From Cellvibrio sp. UBA7671 (GTDB taxonomy: Bacteria; Pseudomonadota; Gammaproteobacteria; Pseudomonadales; Cellvibrionaceae): a DNA stretch of 64,000 nucleotides. The notes under the pieces are model-generated. The model had not been told where the DNA came from, did no database searches, and was given only the letters and a program-made list of their open reading frames with translations. Below are positions 43,861 to 52,668 of this stretch, in pieces. Made by a program: the position numbers and the translations under genes. Position 1 is the first letter of the stretch, and the number at the start of each line of letters is the position of its first letter. The DNA lies in NCBI GenBank assembly GCA_002483145.1, contig DLHJ01000016.1, positions 545,360-609,359 of the forward strand, given 5' to 3'.

Positions 43861-46320
43861 ATGCAATTTCCGCGATCTAATCGTCTAAACATCTGGCTTG
43901 TGGTCGCGAGTCTGGTGTCAGTTTGCACGGCAAGCATGGCTGCCGAGCCGCTGTATAAAAATTCCGATAAGCCCATAGAGAAACGCGTAAACGATTTGGT
44001 AAAGCGGATGACTTTGGAGGAAAAGGTTGCGCAGTTGCAAACCGTTTGGGTTGCACGGCAGAAGCTTGAAACAGACAAAGGTGAATTCACGGCCGAACAC
44101 GCAATAGAGGTGTTAGGTTTGGGGATCGGCCAAGTCGCGCGCCCTGCTGAAAACAAAGCGGTCATTACGCCCAATAAAACACCCGCGCAAACACTGGCCT
44201 TTACCAACGCGGTACAAAAATATTTGGTAGAAAATACCCGCTTGGGTATTCCGGCGATTTTTCATGAAGAAGCATTGCACGGCCATGCCGGACGCAATGC
44301 CACCAGTTTTCCGCAGGCGATTGGTCTTGCAAGCAGCTGGGATCCACAATTAATCGAACAGGTTTATACCATTGCAGCACAGGAAATGCGTGCGATAGGT
44401 ACGCACCAGGCGTTAGCGCCAGTGCTTGATGTTGCTCGCGATCCACGCTGGGGGCGCATTGAGGAAACACTCGGTGAAGATCCTTATTTGGTGTCTGAGT
44501 TGGGTGTGGCGGCGGTCAATGGTTTTCAGGGGCGGGGAGATGGGATTGGTAAAGATAGAGTAATCGCTACGCTAAAACATCTTGCTGGCCATGGCGAGCC
44601 TACCGGTGGTCTCAATACCGCACCGGCACCTATTGGTGAGCGCAGTTTGCGCGAAAACTTTTTGCCACCATTTGAAGCAGCAGTGAAGTTAGCACGTGCG
44701 CGCAGTGTAATGGCGTCTTACAATGAAATTGATGGTATTCCCTCGCACTCCAATGTGGATTTGCTACAAAATATTTTGCGCGGTGAGTGGGGATTTGATG
44801 GCGTTGTCGTCAGCGATTATTTTGCGATTGCAGAATTGATCAATCGTCATCATCTCGCAGCGGATAAATCCGAAGCGGCGCAGTTGGCGCTGGCTGCCGG
44901 TGTCGATGTAGAAACACCGGATGGTGATGCCTATAAAACAATTATCCAGTTAGTCAACGATAAAAAAATCAGTGTGAAAAAAATTGATCAGGCGGTAGCG
45001 CGCGTATTGCATGAAAAGTTTGCATTGGGATTATTTGATAATCCCTACACCAATGTCACTGATATAGATGCATTTGTTGGTAATGACCAGCATGTCGCTG
45101 TTGCACTGCAAGCGGCAGAAAAATCCATGGTGCTGCTCAAGAACGACAAAAACATTTTGCCGCTGAATAAGGCTGCGATTAAATCGGTTGCCCTTATCGG
45201 CCCGCATGTAAATGAAACATTAATTGGCGGCTATAGCGATGTGCCCAAAAAAACCGTCAGTATCTTGCAAGGCTTGCAAGAATATCTGGGTGATGATGTT
45301 GTACTTAATTATGAAAAAGGCACTCTGCTGACAATTGAAAAATGGGCATCCGATGTGGACTCAGCCGCAGCCAATACCCGTTCCAAACAGCGCTGGCATA
45401 CCGATGAAGTTGTGTTGGCCACCAAAGCCGATACTAAAGGCATGATTGCGAAAGCCGTTGCCGCTGCACTAAAAAGCGATGTGGCGATTGTCGTTGTCGG
45501 TGACAGCGAAGCGACCTCGCGTGAAGCTTGGGCTGATAGCCATTTAGGTGATCGCACCAGCCTTGAATTGCTCGGCGAGCAACAAGAGCTGGTTGATGCT
45601 GTGCTTGCGACAGGTAAGCCCACGGTGGTGGTGTTAATTGGTGGTCGTCCACTTGCCATCACTAAACTTGCCGAAACAGCGCCAGCTATTTTACAGGGTT
45701 GGTATTTGGGGCAAGAAACTGGCCATGCCGTTGCGCGCGTTTTATTTGGCGATGTTAATCCCGGGGGCAAATTACCGGTGAGCGTCCCACGCTCTGCAGG
45801 CCATTTACCTGTCTATTACAATCACAAGCCCTCTGCCAAGCGCGGCTATGCGTTTGATAAAACCGATGCACTTTATCCATTCGGTTTTGGATTGAGTTAC
45901 ACCCAATTTGCTTACGCAGATATGCAGTGGAGCAAAACCAAACTTGGTGCAAATGACACAGTTGATATCAGTGTAACTATCACCAATACCGGCAAGCGCG
46001 CTGGTGATGAGATTGTGCAGCTCTACACGAGTGACCCGGTTGCGAGCGTAACCCAACCAGTAAAACAATTGCGCGGCTTCAAGCGCGTCAGTCTCGCTCC
46101 GCAGCAATCTGCGCGCGTTACCTTTACCCTCTCTGCCAATCAATTGGGATTCTATGATCGCCAAATGGATTTCGTGTTGGAGCCGGGCAAGATCAATTTA
46201 TTGTTGGGAGCATCATCGGCGGATATTCGGCTCAAGGGCGAGCTGGATGTGGTGGGTAAAACAATAGATATCAGCAAAAATAAGGGCTATCTGACACCGG
46301 TTACAGTTAAACTGATGTAA
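43861..46320 (+). CDS. GH3 exo-acting beta-xylosidase / beta-glucosidase
   Basis: The protein has 819 residues. A signal peptide ends near ASMAA (residues 23-27). The GH3 barrel domain contains the catalytic nucleophile Asp319 (GVVVSDYFAIAEL) and substrate-binding DVARDPRWGRIEETLGEDP, then KHLAGHGEPTGG. An alpha/beta sandwich C-terminal domain (about 420-650; KSMVLLKNDKNILPL) and a fibronectin III-like domain (about 700-775) follow. The context predicts xylo-oligosaccharides, but GH3 enzymes of this layout also split cello-oligosaccharides. It lacks the ExoP-type C-terminal module that is encoded alone at 28.1-28.7 kb. It lies downstream of xylA after a terminator, so it has its own promoter. 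Confidence 0.9.
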   Translation: MQFPRSNRLNIWLVVASLVSVCTASMAAEPLYKNSDKPIEKRVNDLVKRMTLEEKVAQLQTVWVARQKLETDKGEFTAEHAIEVLGLGIGQVARPAENKAVITPNKTPAQTLAFTNAVQKYLVENTRLGIPAIFHEEALHGHAGRNATSFPQAIGLASSWDPQLIEQVYTIAAQEMRAIGTHQALAPVLDVARDPRWGRIEETLGEDPYLVSELGVAAVNGFQGRGDGIGKDRVIATLKHLAGHGEPTGGLNTAPAPIGERSLRENFLPPFEAAVKLARARSVMASYNEIDGIPSHSNVDLLQNILRGEWGFDGVVVSDYFAIAELINRHHLAADKSEAAQLALAAGVDVETPDGDAYKTIIQLVNDKKISVKKIDQAVARVLHEKFALGLFDNPYTNVTDIDAFVGNDQHVAVALQAAEKSMVLLKNDKNILPLNKAAIKSVALIGPHVNETLIGGYSDVPKKTVSILQGLQEYLGDDVVLNYEKGTLLTIEKWASDVDSAAANTRSKQRWHTDEVVLATKADTKGMIAKAVAAALKSDVAIVVVGDSEATSREAWADSHLGDRTSLELLGEQQELVDAVLATGKPTVVVLIGGRPLAITKLAETAPAILQGWYLGQETGHAVARVLFGDVNPGGKLPVSVPRSAGHLPVYYNHKPSAKRGYAFDKTDALYPFGFGLSYTQFAYADMQWSKTKLGANDTVDISVTITNTGKRAGDEIVQLYTSDPVASVTQPVKQLRGFKRVSLAPQQSARVTFTLSANQLGFYDRQMDFVLEPGKINLLLGASSADIRLKGELDVVGKTIDISKNKGYLTPVTVKLM

Positions 46321-46338
46321 ATACCTTGTGCTGAAAAA

Positions 46339-46370
46339 GACGGCGGACGATAAGTCCGTCGTGGTTTTTG
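46339..46370 (+). terminator. Terminator after the GH3 gene
   Basis: ACGGCGGAC and GTCCGTCGT (8 of 9 paired) form a stem with a five-base loop, followed by GGTTTTT. Confidence 0.7.
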
Positions 46371-46446
46371 CGCCGACTTTCTTTTACTCTTGGCATCCCA
46401 GTCAGCATATCGCTGGCTGTTGATAGGATATTTAAGGACGTCTATT

Positions 46447-48027
46447 GTGGATAAATCATACCTCTCCTGTATACAAGCCAAGATTTTATTTCCCAGTTGT
46501 AGCTCATTGTTAAAACCGTCTATCTTGGGTGTTTTCCTTAGCGCTACAGCGCTGATGCTTACTGCCTGCGGCGGCGGGGGAGATGGCGGTGGCTCGTTGA
46601 TTGGCGGTGGTGACTCCAATGTTTGGAAGGCGGGTGTCTATCGATCGTCCGACAACTTTGGTAATTATTGCGCTGCTCCTCGCTCGGGCGCCAGTAAAAT
46701 TACCGGCATTCCCTTTCCCGATAAAAAAGGCAGCGCACTCCAGGAAAAGAATTTTTTGCGCTCCTGGAGTTATGAAACCTATTTGTGGTTTGAAGATTTA
46801 CCTGACGTAAATCCAAGTAATAGCGATACCCCACAAGCCTATTTCAATCGTCTCGTATCCGATAAAAAAACTGCCTCAGGTTCCTATAAAGATAATTTTC
46901 ATTGGTATGAATCGACGGAAGAGGAGGAGGCATGGAGCGCAGGTATAAGTTACAGCTACGGCCTGCATATAAAAATTAAGTGGGATGCTCCATTTAGTAT
47001 TCAGGTTGCTTATGTTGATCAATATTCACCTGCTGCTGCAAAAAATATTAAGCGCGGCGCAAAAATTATTGCTGTTGATGGGCAGAGTGTTGCAAATGCC
47101 AGTGATACCAAATTAAGGGAGTGGTTTTATCCCAGCAGAATTAATGATGTGCATGAATTCGAAATTCAGGATTTGGGCACAACCAATACACGCAAAGTGA
47201 CCCTCGAGTCGGTCTCTTTACCGACTGCAGCTGTCTCGCTGGCCAAAGCAATTACCCATAACGGCAGCAAGGCTGCTTATATGCAATTCAATACCTTTAT
47301 TCCCGATGCGCAAGATCAATGGGTGGAGGCTATCAACTCGCTTAAAGCGGCAGGTGTAAGTGATTTAATATTGGATTTGCGCTACAACGGCGGGGGTTAC
47401 ATCTCTGTCGCGGCCCAAGTGGGTTATATGATCGCAGGTAGTAACACTACTAACAAAGTGTTTTATCAAGATGTCGCCAATTCAAAAATGCCTAAAGAGC
47501 AACCCTGGGGATTTGTGGATACAGGGCTGTACGGTTTAAATAAATCCCTAGCCTTACCTACACTCAATTTACAACGAGTTTATGTGTTGGCAACAAGTGG
47601 AACTTGCTCTGCGAGTGAGTTGGTTATCAATAGTTTGCGCGGCATTGGTGTGAGTGTGTATTTGATCGGCGACACCACTTGCGGTAAACCCTACGGTTTC
47701 CTTCCGCAACCTAATTGTGGAACGACTTATTATACGATCCAGTTTAAAGCAATTAACGCAAAAGGCTTTGGTGAATACAGTGATGGTTTTATTCCATCTA
47801 CCACCGATAACGGACTGGATAAAGTAAAAGGCTGTACGGTCGCGGATGATTTGCAACACGAGTTAGGTGATCCCAATGAGGCATTGCTTGCCGCGGCCTT
47901 GCAGTTGCGTGCAACGGGTGCCTGTCCTGCCGTGGCGAGTGGGCGTCAGCAAAAGTTATCAGCGGAGCAATATACGGGGGAGCTTATGCAACCCGAAACC
48001 CGCAAATTGCTGATTCTTGATCGCTAA
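46447..48027 (+). CDS. S41-family (C-terminal processing-type) serine peptidase lipoprotein
   Basis: The protein has 526 residues from a GTG start with AGGA eight bases upstream. The lipobox LTAC is followed by GGGGDGGG. An N-terminal domain of about 100 residues precedes a PDZ-like region (VDQYSPAAAKNIKRGAKIIAVDGQSV) and the S41 catalytic domain. Ser is expected in SGTCSASELVI and the general base Lys in TTCGKPYGF; LDLRYNGGG is the oxyanion strand. Unlike periplasmic Prc, it should be attached to the outer membrane. The natural substrate is unknown. An upstream in-frame TTG would add 19 residues with no signal-peptide features. Gene stands alone with a terminator at each end. Confidence 0.82.
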   Translation: MDKSYLSCIQAKILFPSCSSLLKPSILGVFLSATALMLTACGGGGDGGGSLIGGGDSNVWKAGVYRSSDNFGNYCAAPRSGASKITGIPFPDKKGSALQEKNFLRSWSYETYLWFEDLPDVNPSNSDTPQAYFNRLVSDKKTASGSYKDNFHWYESTEEEEAWSAGISYSYGLHIKIKWDAPFSIQVAYVDQYSPAAAKNIKRGAKIIAVDGQSVANASDTKLREWFYPSRINDVHEFEIQDLGTTNTRKVTLESVSLPTAAVSLAKAITHNGSKAAYMQFNTFIPDAQDQWVEAINSLKAAGVSDLILDLRYNGGGYISVAAQVGYMIAGSNTTNKVFYQDVANSKMPKEQPWGFVDTGLYGLNKSLALPTLNLQRVYVLATSGTCSASELVINSLRGIGVSVYLIGDTTCGKPYGFLPQPNCGTTYYTIQFKAINAKGFGEYSDGFIPSTTDNGLDKVKGCTVADDLQHELGDPNEALLAAALQLRATGACPAVASGRQQKLSAEQYTGELMQPETRKLLILDR

Positions 48028-48044
48028 ATCGCGGTATTTGGGTT

Positions 48045-48075
48045 AAATGGCTCCTCGGCTGGAGCCATTTATTTT
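48045..48075 (+). terminator. Terminator after the S41 peptidase gene
   Basis: AAATGGCTCC and GGAGCCATTT make a perfect ten-base stem around a six-base loop, followed by ATTTTC. Confidence 0.85.
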
Positions 48076-48217
48076 CTAGTGCAAATACATCAAACCTTCG
48101 CTCGTGGCGGCCATGCCATGAAAACGGTATAGTGGCTGCGCCTGTTACGCCGCAGGATTAGCCTCGGCAACCAAGCAAAATCCAACGTATATCCCCATCC
48201 ATCTGCTGTTGTGTTAA

Positions 48218-48733
48218 ATGATTGTGAATCTAGCTCGTCCCACTGTTGTTCCAATTGAAATTGTCACCCTGGAATCCAAACCGGAATTTTTTGCGCAGGT
48301 CGCACACTGGCATCATCAGGAGTGCGAGCGTCAGGGGTTGAAATCTTCTGTCGCGCTGCGTCAGCAACGGTTGGTGTTGCATGTGCAACAAAATCTCATT
48401 CCCAAAACCCTCATTGCGTTGCGCGGCAACCAATTGGTCGGCTGCGTCAGCCTCGTCAACTACACCTACCGCAGCAGCGAACGCATGCCCAAAGTCGCAA
48501 GCGAAAGCCCTGTCTGGCTAAGCAATTTATTTGTACTGGGAAACGTGCGCCACCAAGGTATCGGCAACGCATTGATTGATGCGGCAAAAAATTACGCGCA
48601 GACTTTGGAGTTGGAAGAGCTTTGGTTGTCCGCTACTGATTACACGGATTACTACCAAAAACGCGGCTGGGAAATTGTGCGCCGTACAAAGTTGGGTGGT
48701 AGGTCGGTTAATGTGATGCGGGTGGGGCTGTAG
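48218..48733 (+). CDS. GNAT-family N-acetyltransferase
   Basis: The protein has 171 residues. The acetyl-CoA-binding motif is visible as VWLSNLFVLGNVRHQGIGNALIDAA (the RxxGxG/A loop being RHQGIG), with the preceding strand LIALRGNQLVGCVSLVNY and the C-terminal YYQKRGWEIVRRT, standard for GNAT enzymes. The acceptor cannot be predicted. The ribosome site is weak; the ATG gives a complete domain. It is a lone gene, convergent with the Lgt-like gene. Confidence 0.8.
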   Translation: MIVNLARPTVVPIEIVTLESKPEFFAQVAHWHHQECERQGLKSSVALRQQRLVLHVQQNLIPKTLIALRGNQLVGCVSLVNYTYRSSERMPKVASESPVWLSNLFVLGNVRHQGIGNALIDAAKNYAQTLELEELWLSATDYTDYYQKRGWEIVRRTKLGGRSVNVMRVGL

Positions 48734-48787
48734 TATCCCATTCGTTTGAAAAGTTAAGGAAGCAGTGTTAGCTTTCAGCTGTATGTG

Positions 48788-49717
48788 TTAAAGCTGTGCA
48801 CAAGCCGACAGAGCCCCAAACACCACAACTGAAAACACAATTCTAGGTAGCAGCCTTGCATTTGTAGTTTTAATAATTCCCACAACCCCCGCAATAATTA
48901 ACGCCGTAGAAATAAACTCTGCCTGCGTAAAATTCATTCCCCATAAATGGTATTCGCTATTGATGCGAATTTTTTCTATCAGTAAACGCTCAAAACCACT
49001 CAGTAAAAGATACACGGAAAAAAGAAAACCGGTTTTGTAATGTGTTTTGCGGATGCTCCATAAGAACGCAAAAATTAAAAAAGCAGCCAATGCTTCATAG
49101 AGTGGTGTTGGGTAGACGCCGGGTGCGGGGATGATTGTGCCTACTACATTATTTTCGTAAGTTTGCGTCCAGAACCAATCGGGCAACCAGTTGGGTTTGA
49201 TAGCCATGTTGGCCGCTGTGCCCCAATCGCCATCGCCTGATACTTGGCAGCCCAAACGGCCTATGCCATAGCCTAAAATAATTGAAGGTGCTAATGCATC
49301 CAGCATGGGGATAATGGGCACGGCACGTTTATTTAAAAATATTGCGCCAGCGATAGCACCTAAAATAAGTCCGCCGTAAATAGAAAGGCCGTCCAGTGAA
49401 AAAATCATCGCGATTGGATCTTGGAGCAATTCGCGTGGATATTCGAGCAGATGAAAAATATGTGCGCCAATTACGCCGAATATTGCGCATATCATTGCAA
49501 GATCAGAAACGAGCAAGTGAGTAGTTATGCTTTTGTTGCCCGATATGACTGTTGAGGGGAGCTTACCTAATCGCTCAAAGCGCATTACTTCTTTTTTGCC
49601 AACCCAGGCCGCAGTAATAATTGCTAGCGCAACAAATGCGCCGAACATTGCGATGGGAAGTTGGATGTTGGTGCCGAACAGGTGATTAATTAGATCACTT
49701 AGATAAGGGTAGGACAT
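48788..49717 (-). CDS. Prolipoprotein diacylglyceryl transferase family protein (atypical Lgt paralogue)
   Basis: This 309-residue polytopic membrane protein (about seven segments) belongs to the Lgt family, with GLSIYGGLILG, GYGIGRLGCQVSGDGDWG and YPTPLYEALAAF. The expected essential arginine is Arg154 in GIGRLG. The histidine normally found in the HGGL motif is a tyrosine (Tyr114), and the usual GNFxNGE is GCQVSGDGD. It may therefore be a second, functionally shifted enzyme rather than the housekeeping Lgt, which is normally next to thyA; this is inferred. The last residues (SACAQL) form a hydrophobic tail. It lies downstream of ndh on the same strand. Confidence 0.75.
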   Translation of the reverse strand: MSYPYLSDLINHLFGTNIQLPIAMFGAFVALAIITAAWVGKKEVMRFERLGKLPSTVISGNKSITTHLLVSDLAMICAIFGVIGAHIFHLLEYPRELLQDPIAMIFSLDGLSIYGGLILGAIAGAIFLNKRAVPIIPMLDALAPSIILGYGIGRLGCQVSGDGDWGTAANMAIKPNWLPDWFWTQTYENNVVGTIIPAPGVYPTPLYEALAAFLIFAFLWSIRKTHYKTGFLFSVYLLLSGFERLLIEKIRINSEYHLWGMNFTQAEFISTALIIAGVVGIIKTTNARLLPRIVFSVVVFGALSACAQL

Positions 49718-49824
49718 GGGGTTAATTTCCCTATTGATGAATTCCCAAGCGGAGCTTGGGAGCTAGGTGGTGTTAGTTATGGTGGAGTGCTGCGCGACTC
49801 CACACTACAGTTAACAATAATAAA

Positions 49825-51141
49825 TCAATGCAGCTTCAATCTTGGTCTTAACCATTTATTCAATCTTCCACCCAGCATCACTAATCCGGTTTTAATTAAG
49901 CCGTGAATGGCGATTTGGTGCATGCGGTAGAGTGAGATGTAAACCAAACGCGCGAGGCGGCCTTCGATGAAGACGCTGCCACTGCTCAGGTTACCCATCA
50001 GGTTGCCGACGGTGGAGTAACTTGCGAGTGAAACGAGTGAACCGTAGTCGGTGTATTTGTAGGCTTTGAGTGGTTTGTTGTTGAGCAGTGCAACAATGTT
50101 TGTGTAACAGGCGCTCGCCATTTGGTGTGCGGATTGCGCGCGCGGTGGTACACGGGTGCCGTCGGCGTTGGTGAATTGGGCGCAGTCGCCAATGGCAAAA
50201 ATGTTGGCGTCGCGGGTGGTTTGCAAAAATTCATTTACATGCAATTGGTTGATGCGATTGCTCTCAAGCCCTGCAAGGTTGGCCATAAAATCCGGCACTT
50301 TAATTCCCGCTGCCCAGACCATTAAATCCGCTTCAATCAATTGCCCATCTTTAGTGTGTAAACCTTCTTTGGTGGCAGAGGTGATCATGGTGTTGAGTTT
50401 TATATCGACACCAATTTTAATCAGTTCGCTGTGTGCGGCACCGGAAATACGCTCGGGTAGTGCAGGCAAAATTCTGGGGCCGGCTTCTACTATGGTAACT
50501 TTCAGGTGATCATTGGAGATTGCATTAAAACCGTAGTTGTGAATTTCGTGTACGGCGTGGTGCAATTCAGCGGAGAGTTCGACACCGGTTGCGCCTGCAC
50601 CAACAATCGCAATACGTACATAATCATCTGCACCGGTTAAGCGTTGGATGCGTAAAAAACGGTTGAGCAATTTGGTGTGGAATCTATGTGCTTGTGCCGG
50701 GCTGTCGAGAAAAATGCAGTTTTCTTTAATGCCGGGCGTATTGAAATCGTTAGATATGGAGCCTAGCGCAAGGATCAAGTAATCGTAGGGGATGCGCGTT
50801 GATGGTAAAAACTCTACGCCGTCTTCATCCTGCATCGGCGCCAATACCACTTCACGTTGTTCGCGATCTAGGTCGATCATACTGCCGACGCGAAAGAAAA
50901 AATGATGGGCGTTGGCGTGGCCACGGTAGCTCACTGCATCGACATCTTCATCCATAGTGCCCACTGCAATTTCATGCAGCAAGGGTTTCCATAAGTGCGT
51001 AGTGTTGCGGTCGATCAACGTAATTTCTGCTTTCTTTTTGCGCCCGAGTTTGTCGCCCAGTTTGGTGGCGAGCTCAAGGCCGCCCGCGCCGCCGCCGACA
51101 ACAACAATGCGCGGCGGATTACTTGGGGGTTGTGTTTGCAT
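49825..51141 (-). CDS. ndh: Type II NADH dehydrogenase (NDH-2)
   Basis: This 438-residue membrane-associated flavoprotein passes electrons from NADH to quinone without pumping protons. The FAD fold starts [19 protein letters not shown], with [20 protein letters not shown], a second dinucleotide fold [20 protein letters not shown] for NADH, and [11 protein letters not shown] near residue 320. The C-terminal basic, amphipathic region ([15 protein letters not shown]) is the usual membrane anchor. Length matches E. coli Ndh. It sits downstream of the TPR lipoprotein gene with a 59-base gap. Confidence 0.93.
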   Translation of the reverse strand: MQTQPPSNPPRIVVVGGGAGGLELATKLGDKLGRKKKAEITLIDRNTTHLWKPLLHEIAVGTMDEDVDAVSYRGHANAHHFFFRVGSMIDLDREQREVVLAPMQDEDGVEFLPSTRIPYDYLILALGSISNDFNTPGIKENCIFLDSPAQAHRFHTKLLNRFLRIQRLTGADDYVRIAIVGAGATGVELSAELHHAVHEIHNYGFNAISNDHLKVTIVEAGPRILPALPERISGAAHSELIKIGVDIKLNTMITSATKEGLHTKDGQLIEADLMVWAAGIKVPDFMANLAGLESNRINQLHVNEFLQTTRDANIFAIGDCAQFTNADGTRVPPRAQSAHQMASACYTNIVALLNNKPLKAYKYTDYGSLVSLASYSTVGNLMGNLSSGSVFIEGRLARLVYISLYRMHQIAIHGLIKTGLVMLGGRLNKWLRPRLKLH

Positions 51142-51200
51142 AGCGATACCTGCAGGTAAGTTGATAAATCTCTCTCAATGTCCGGCGCGCAACTGTGGGA

Positions 51201-52658
51201 TTATTTTGCTCCCAAACCGGTTAAAAAATGGCGCGCGAGCGGCCGCTCGATAAAGCGGTAAGTGTTTTGTTGTAGTGCAGCAGAAAAATTTTTTCTGGCT
51301 GCCGATATGTTTCCTGCGCGATAGTCGCGATAACCGGAATAAAAAAAGTATTCAGTACGCTCGCAGCGGTTCTGCGCGGTTTGCCCAAATTGAGTGCGTG
51401 TTAATTTGCCGGTCCAAAACGCATAAACGGCCGCTTCCCATTCGCTATTGAAAGCCAGTTGCTTCTTTTGGATCAGCGCGGAAAAGTCTAAATCAGCTTG
51501 CTGTCCGATAATGTCTGCCTTGATGGCATCATAAACACTGATTTTTTTTTTGGCTTGTAAATAGTCTGTAAAACTCAAGGCTGCTTTCATCCATTCACCC
51601 GAGTTCATATAAATTTCGTGATAGGCCGAATCGCTTGTGGTGAGTCCCTGGGCTTTGGCTTGCTCGAGCAGCTGCTGCGCTCTTGGCTCTTTGCCCAACA
51701 TGGAATAGTTTTGCGCGCTAAACGCGATATTCTCGGCAGTAGGTTCCAACTCGACCAGAATGCTGGCTTCATGCAGCGCCAGTTGGTACAGATTTTTATC
51801 CAGATACAAGCGCGCCAGAGCGTAGTGAAGTTCAGCGCTCTCAGGTGCCAGAGGTACTGCCTGTTGGTAAAAGTGAATTGCATCGCCTACATAATCAGCT
51901 GCTTCGTACCTGCAGCCACTGGCTTCGGCGCGCGCTTCATAGGTGTTGGCGATGGCCTCGTATAAATCGCCTGAGCCAGCAATCTGTTCTGCGCCGAGTT
52001 TCAAAGTGGCGAGCGCCAGAGGGAAGTAATTTCCCTCACGATACATTTTGGCGAGTTGGATATAGGCTTTATCGCTCGCGGGTTGTTCGTGAATGGCGGC
52101 GAGTAGTGCGCTATAGAGTTCGGGCAGATTTTTTTTGCCGGATTTATTTTGCGCTACGTAGCGATGTAGGAAAACTCCCAGCGAAGGCGCATTGACTTCT
52201 GTTTGGGTGGCTGCGGACAACTGGTTAAAAATATTGCTGGCTTTGATAAAGGCCTTTTCATTGCCTGCAACAACATCCTCGTAATAAATGTTATAGAGCA
52301 GTTTGAGTGTGGCGGGGTTGCCGGGCACCAGTTTTAATACTTTCCGGAAATTTTTTATCGCCAGCTCGCGGCTGCGCGCCGATTTATTTTTTTCGGCGTC
52401 GACGATATACGCAAGGCCGAGTTTATAGTACAGCTCAGCATTGTTGGGTGTTCGTTCTACGTCTGCTTCGAGAGCGGCAATTTCTGTTGATGCGCTGGCG
52501 CCTGCGGTAATGGTGGATTTTGTGGTTGCTGCCTGCCCAGTGTGCGGCTGTTGGCTACAGCCGCTAACCAGCAGCATTGCTGCTAATAATCCTGCGCTGA
52601 GTAACTGCGGGCGTTGCCGCTGTGTAGATTTTTGTTGTGTTGGTTGAAAAAAATTCAT
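51201..52658 (-). CDS. TPR-repeat lipoprotein
   Basis: The protein has 485 residues with lipobox LVSGC at about residues 30-34. The rest is helical and rich in tetratricopeptide-like repeats, for example NAELYYKLGLAYIVDAEK, RELAIKNFRKVLKLVPGNPA, ELHYALARLYLDKNLYQLAL and REGNYFPLALATLKLGA. Such proteins act as scaffolds in the periplasm. It starts ten bases after the DUF3857/transglutaminase gene, so both are cotranscribed and probably act together; the partner also ends in TPR-like repeats. No specific function can be assigned. Confidence 0.75.
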   Translation of the reverse strand: MNFFQPTQQKSTQRQRPQLLSAGLLAAMLLVSGCSQQPHTGQAATTKSTITAGASASTEIAALEADVERTPNNAELYYKLGLAYIVDAEKNKSARSRELAIKNFRKVLKLVPGNPATLKLLYNIYYEDVVAGNEKAFIKASNIFNQLSAATQTEVNAPSLGVFLHRYVAQNKSGKKNLPELYSALLAAIHEQPASDKAYIQLAKMYREGNYFPLALATLKLGAEQIAGSGDLYEAIANTYEARAEASGCRYEAADYVGDAIHFYQQAVPLAPESAELHYALARLYLDKNLYQLALHEASILVELEPTAENIAFSAQNYSMLGKEPRAQQLLEQAKAQGLTTSDSAYHEIYMNSGEWMKAALSFTDYLQAKKKISVYDAIKADIIGQQADLDFSALIQKKQLAFNSEWEAAVYAFWTGKLTRTQFGQTAQNRCERTEYFFYSGYRDYRAGNISAARKNFSAALQQNTYRFIERPLARHFLTGLGAK

Positions 52659-52668
52659 TGCATCAGTC

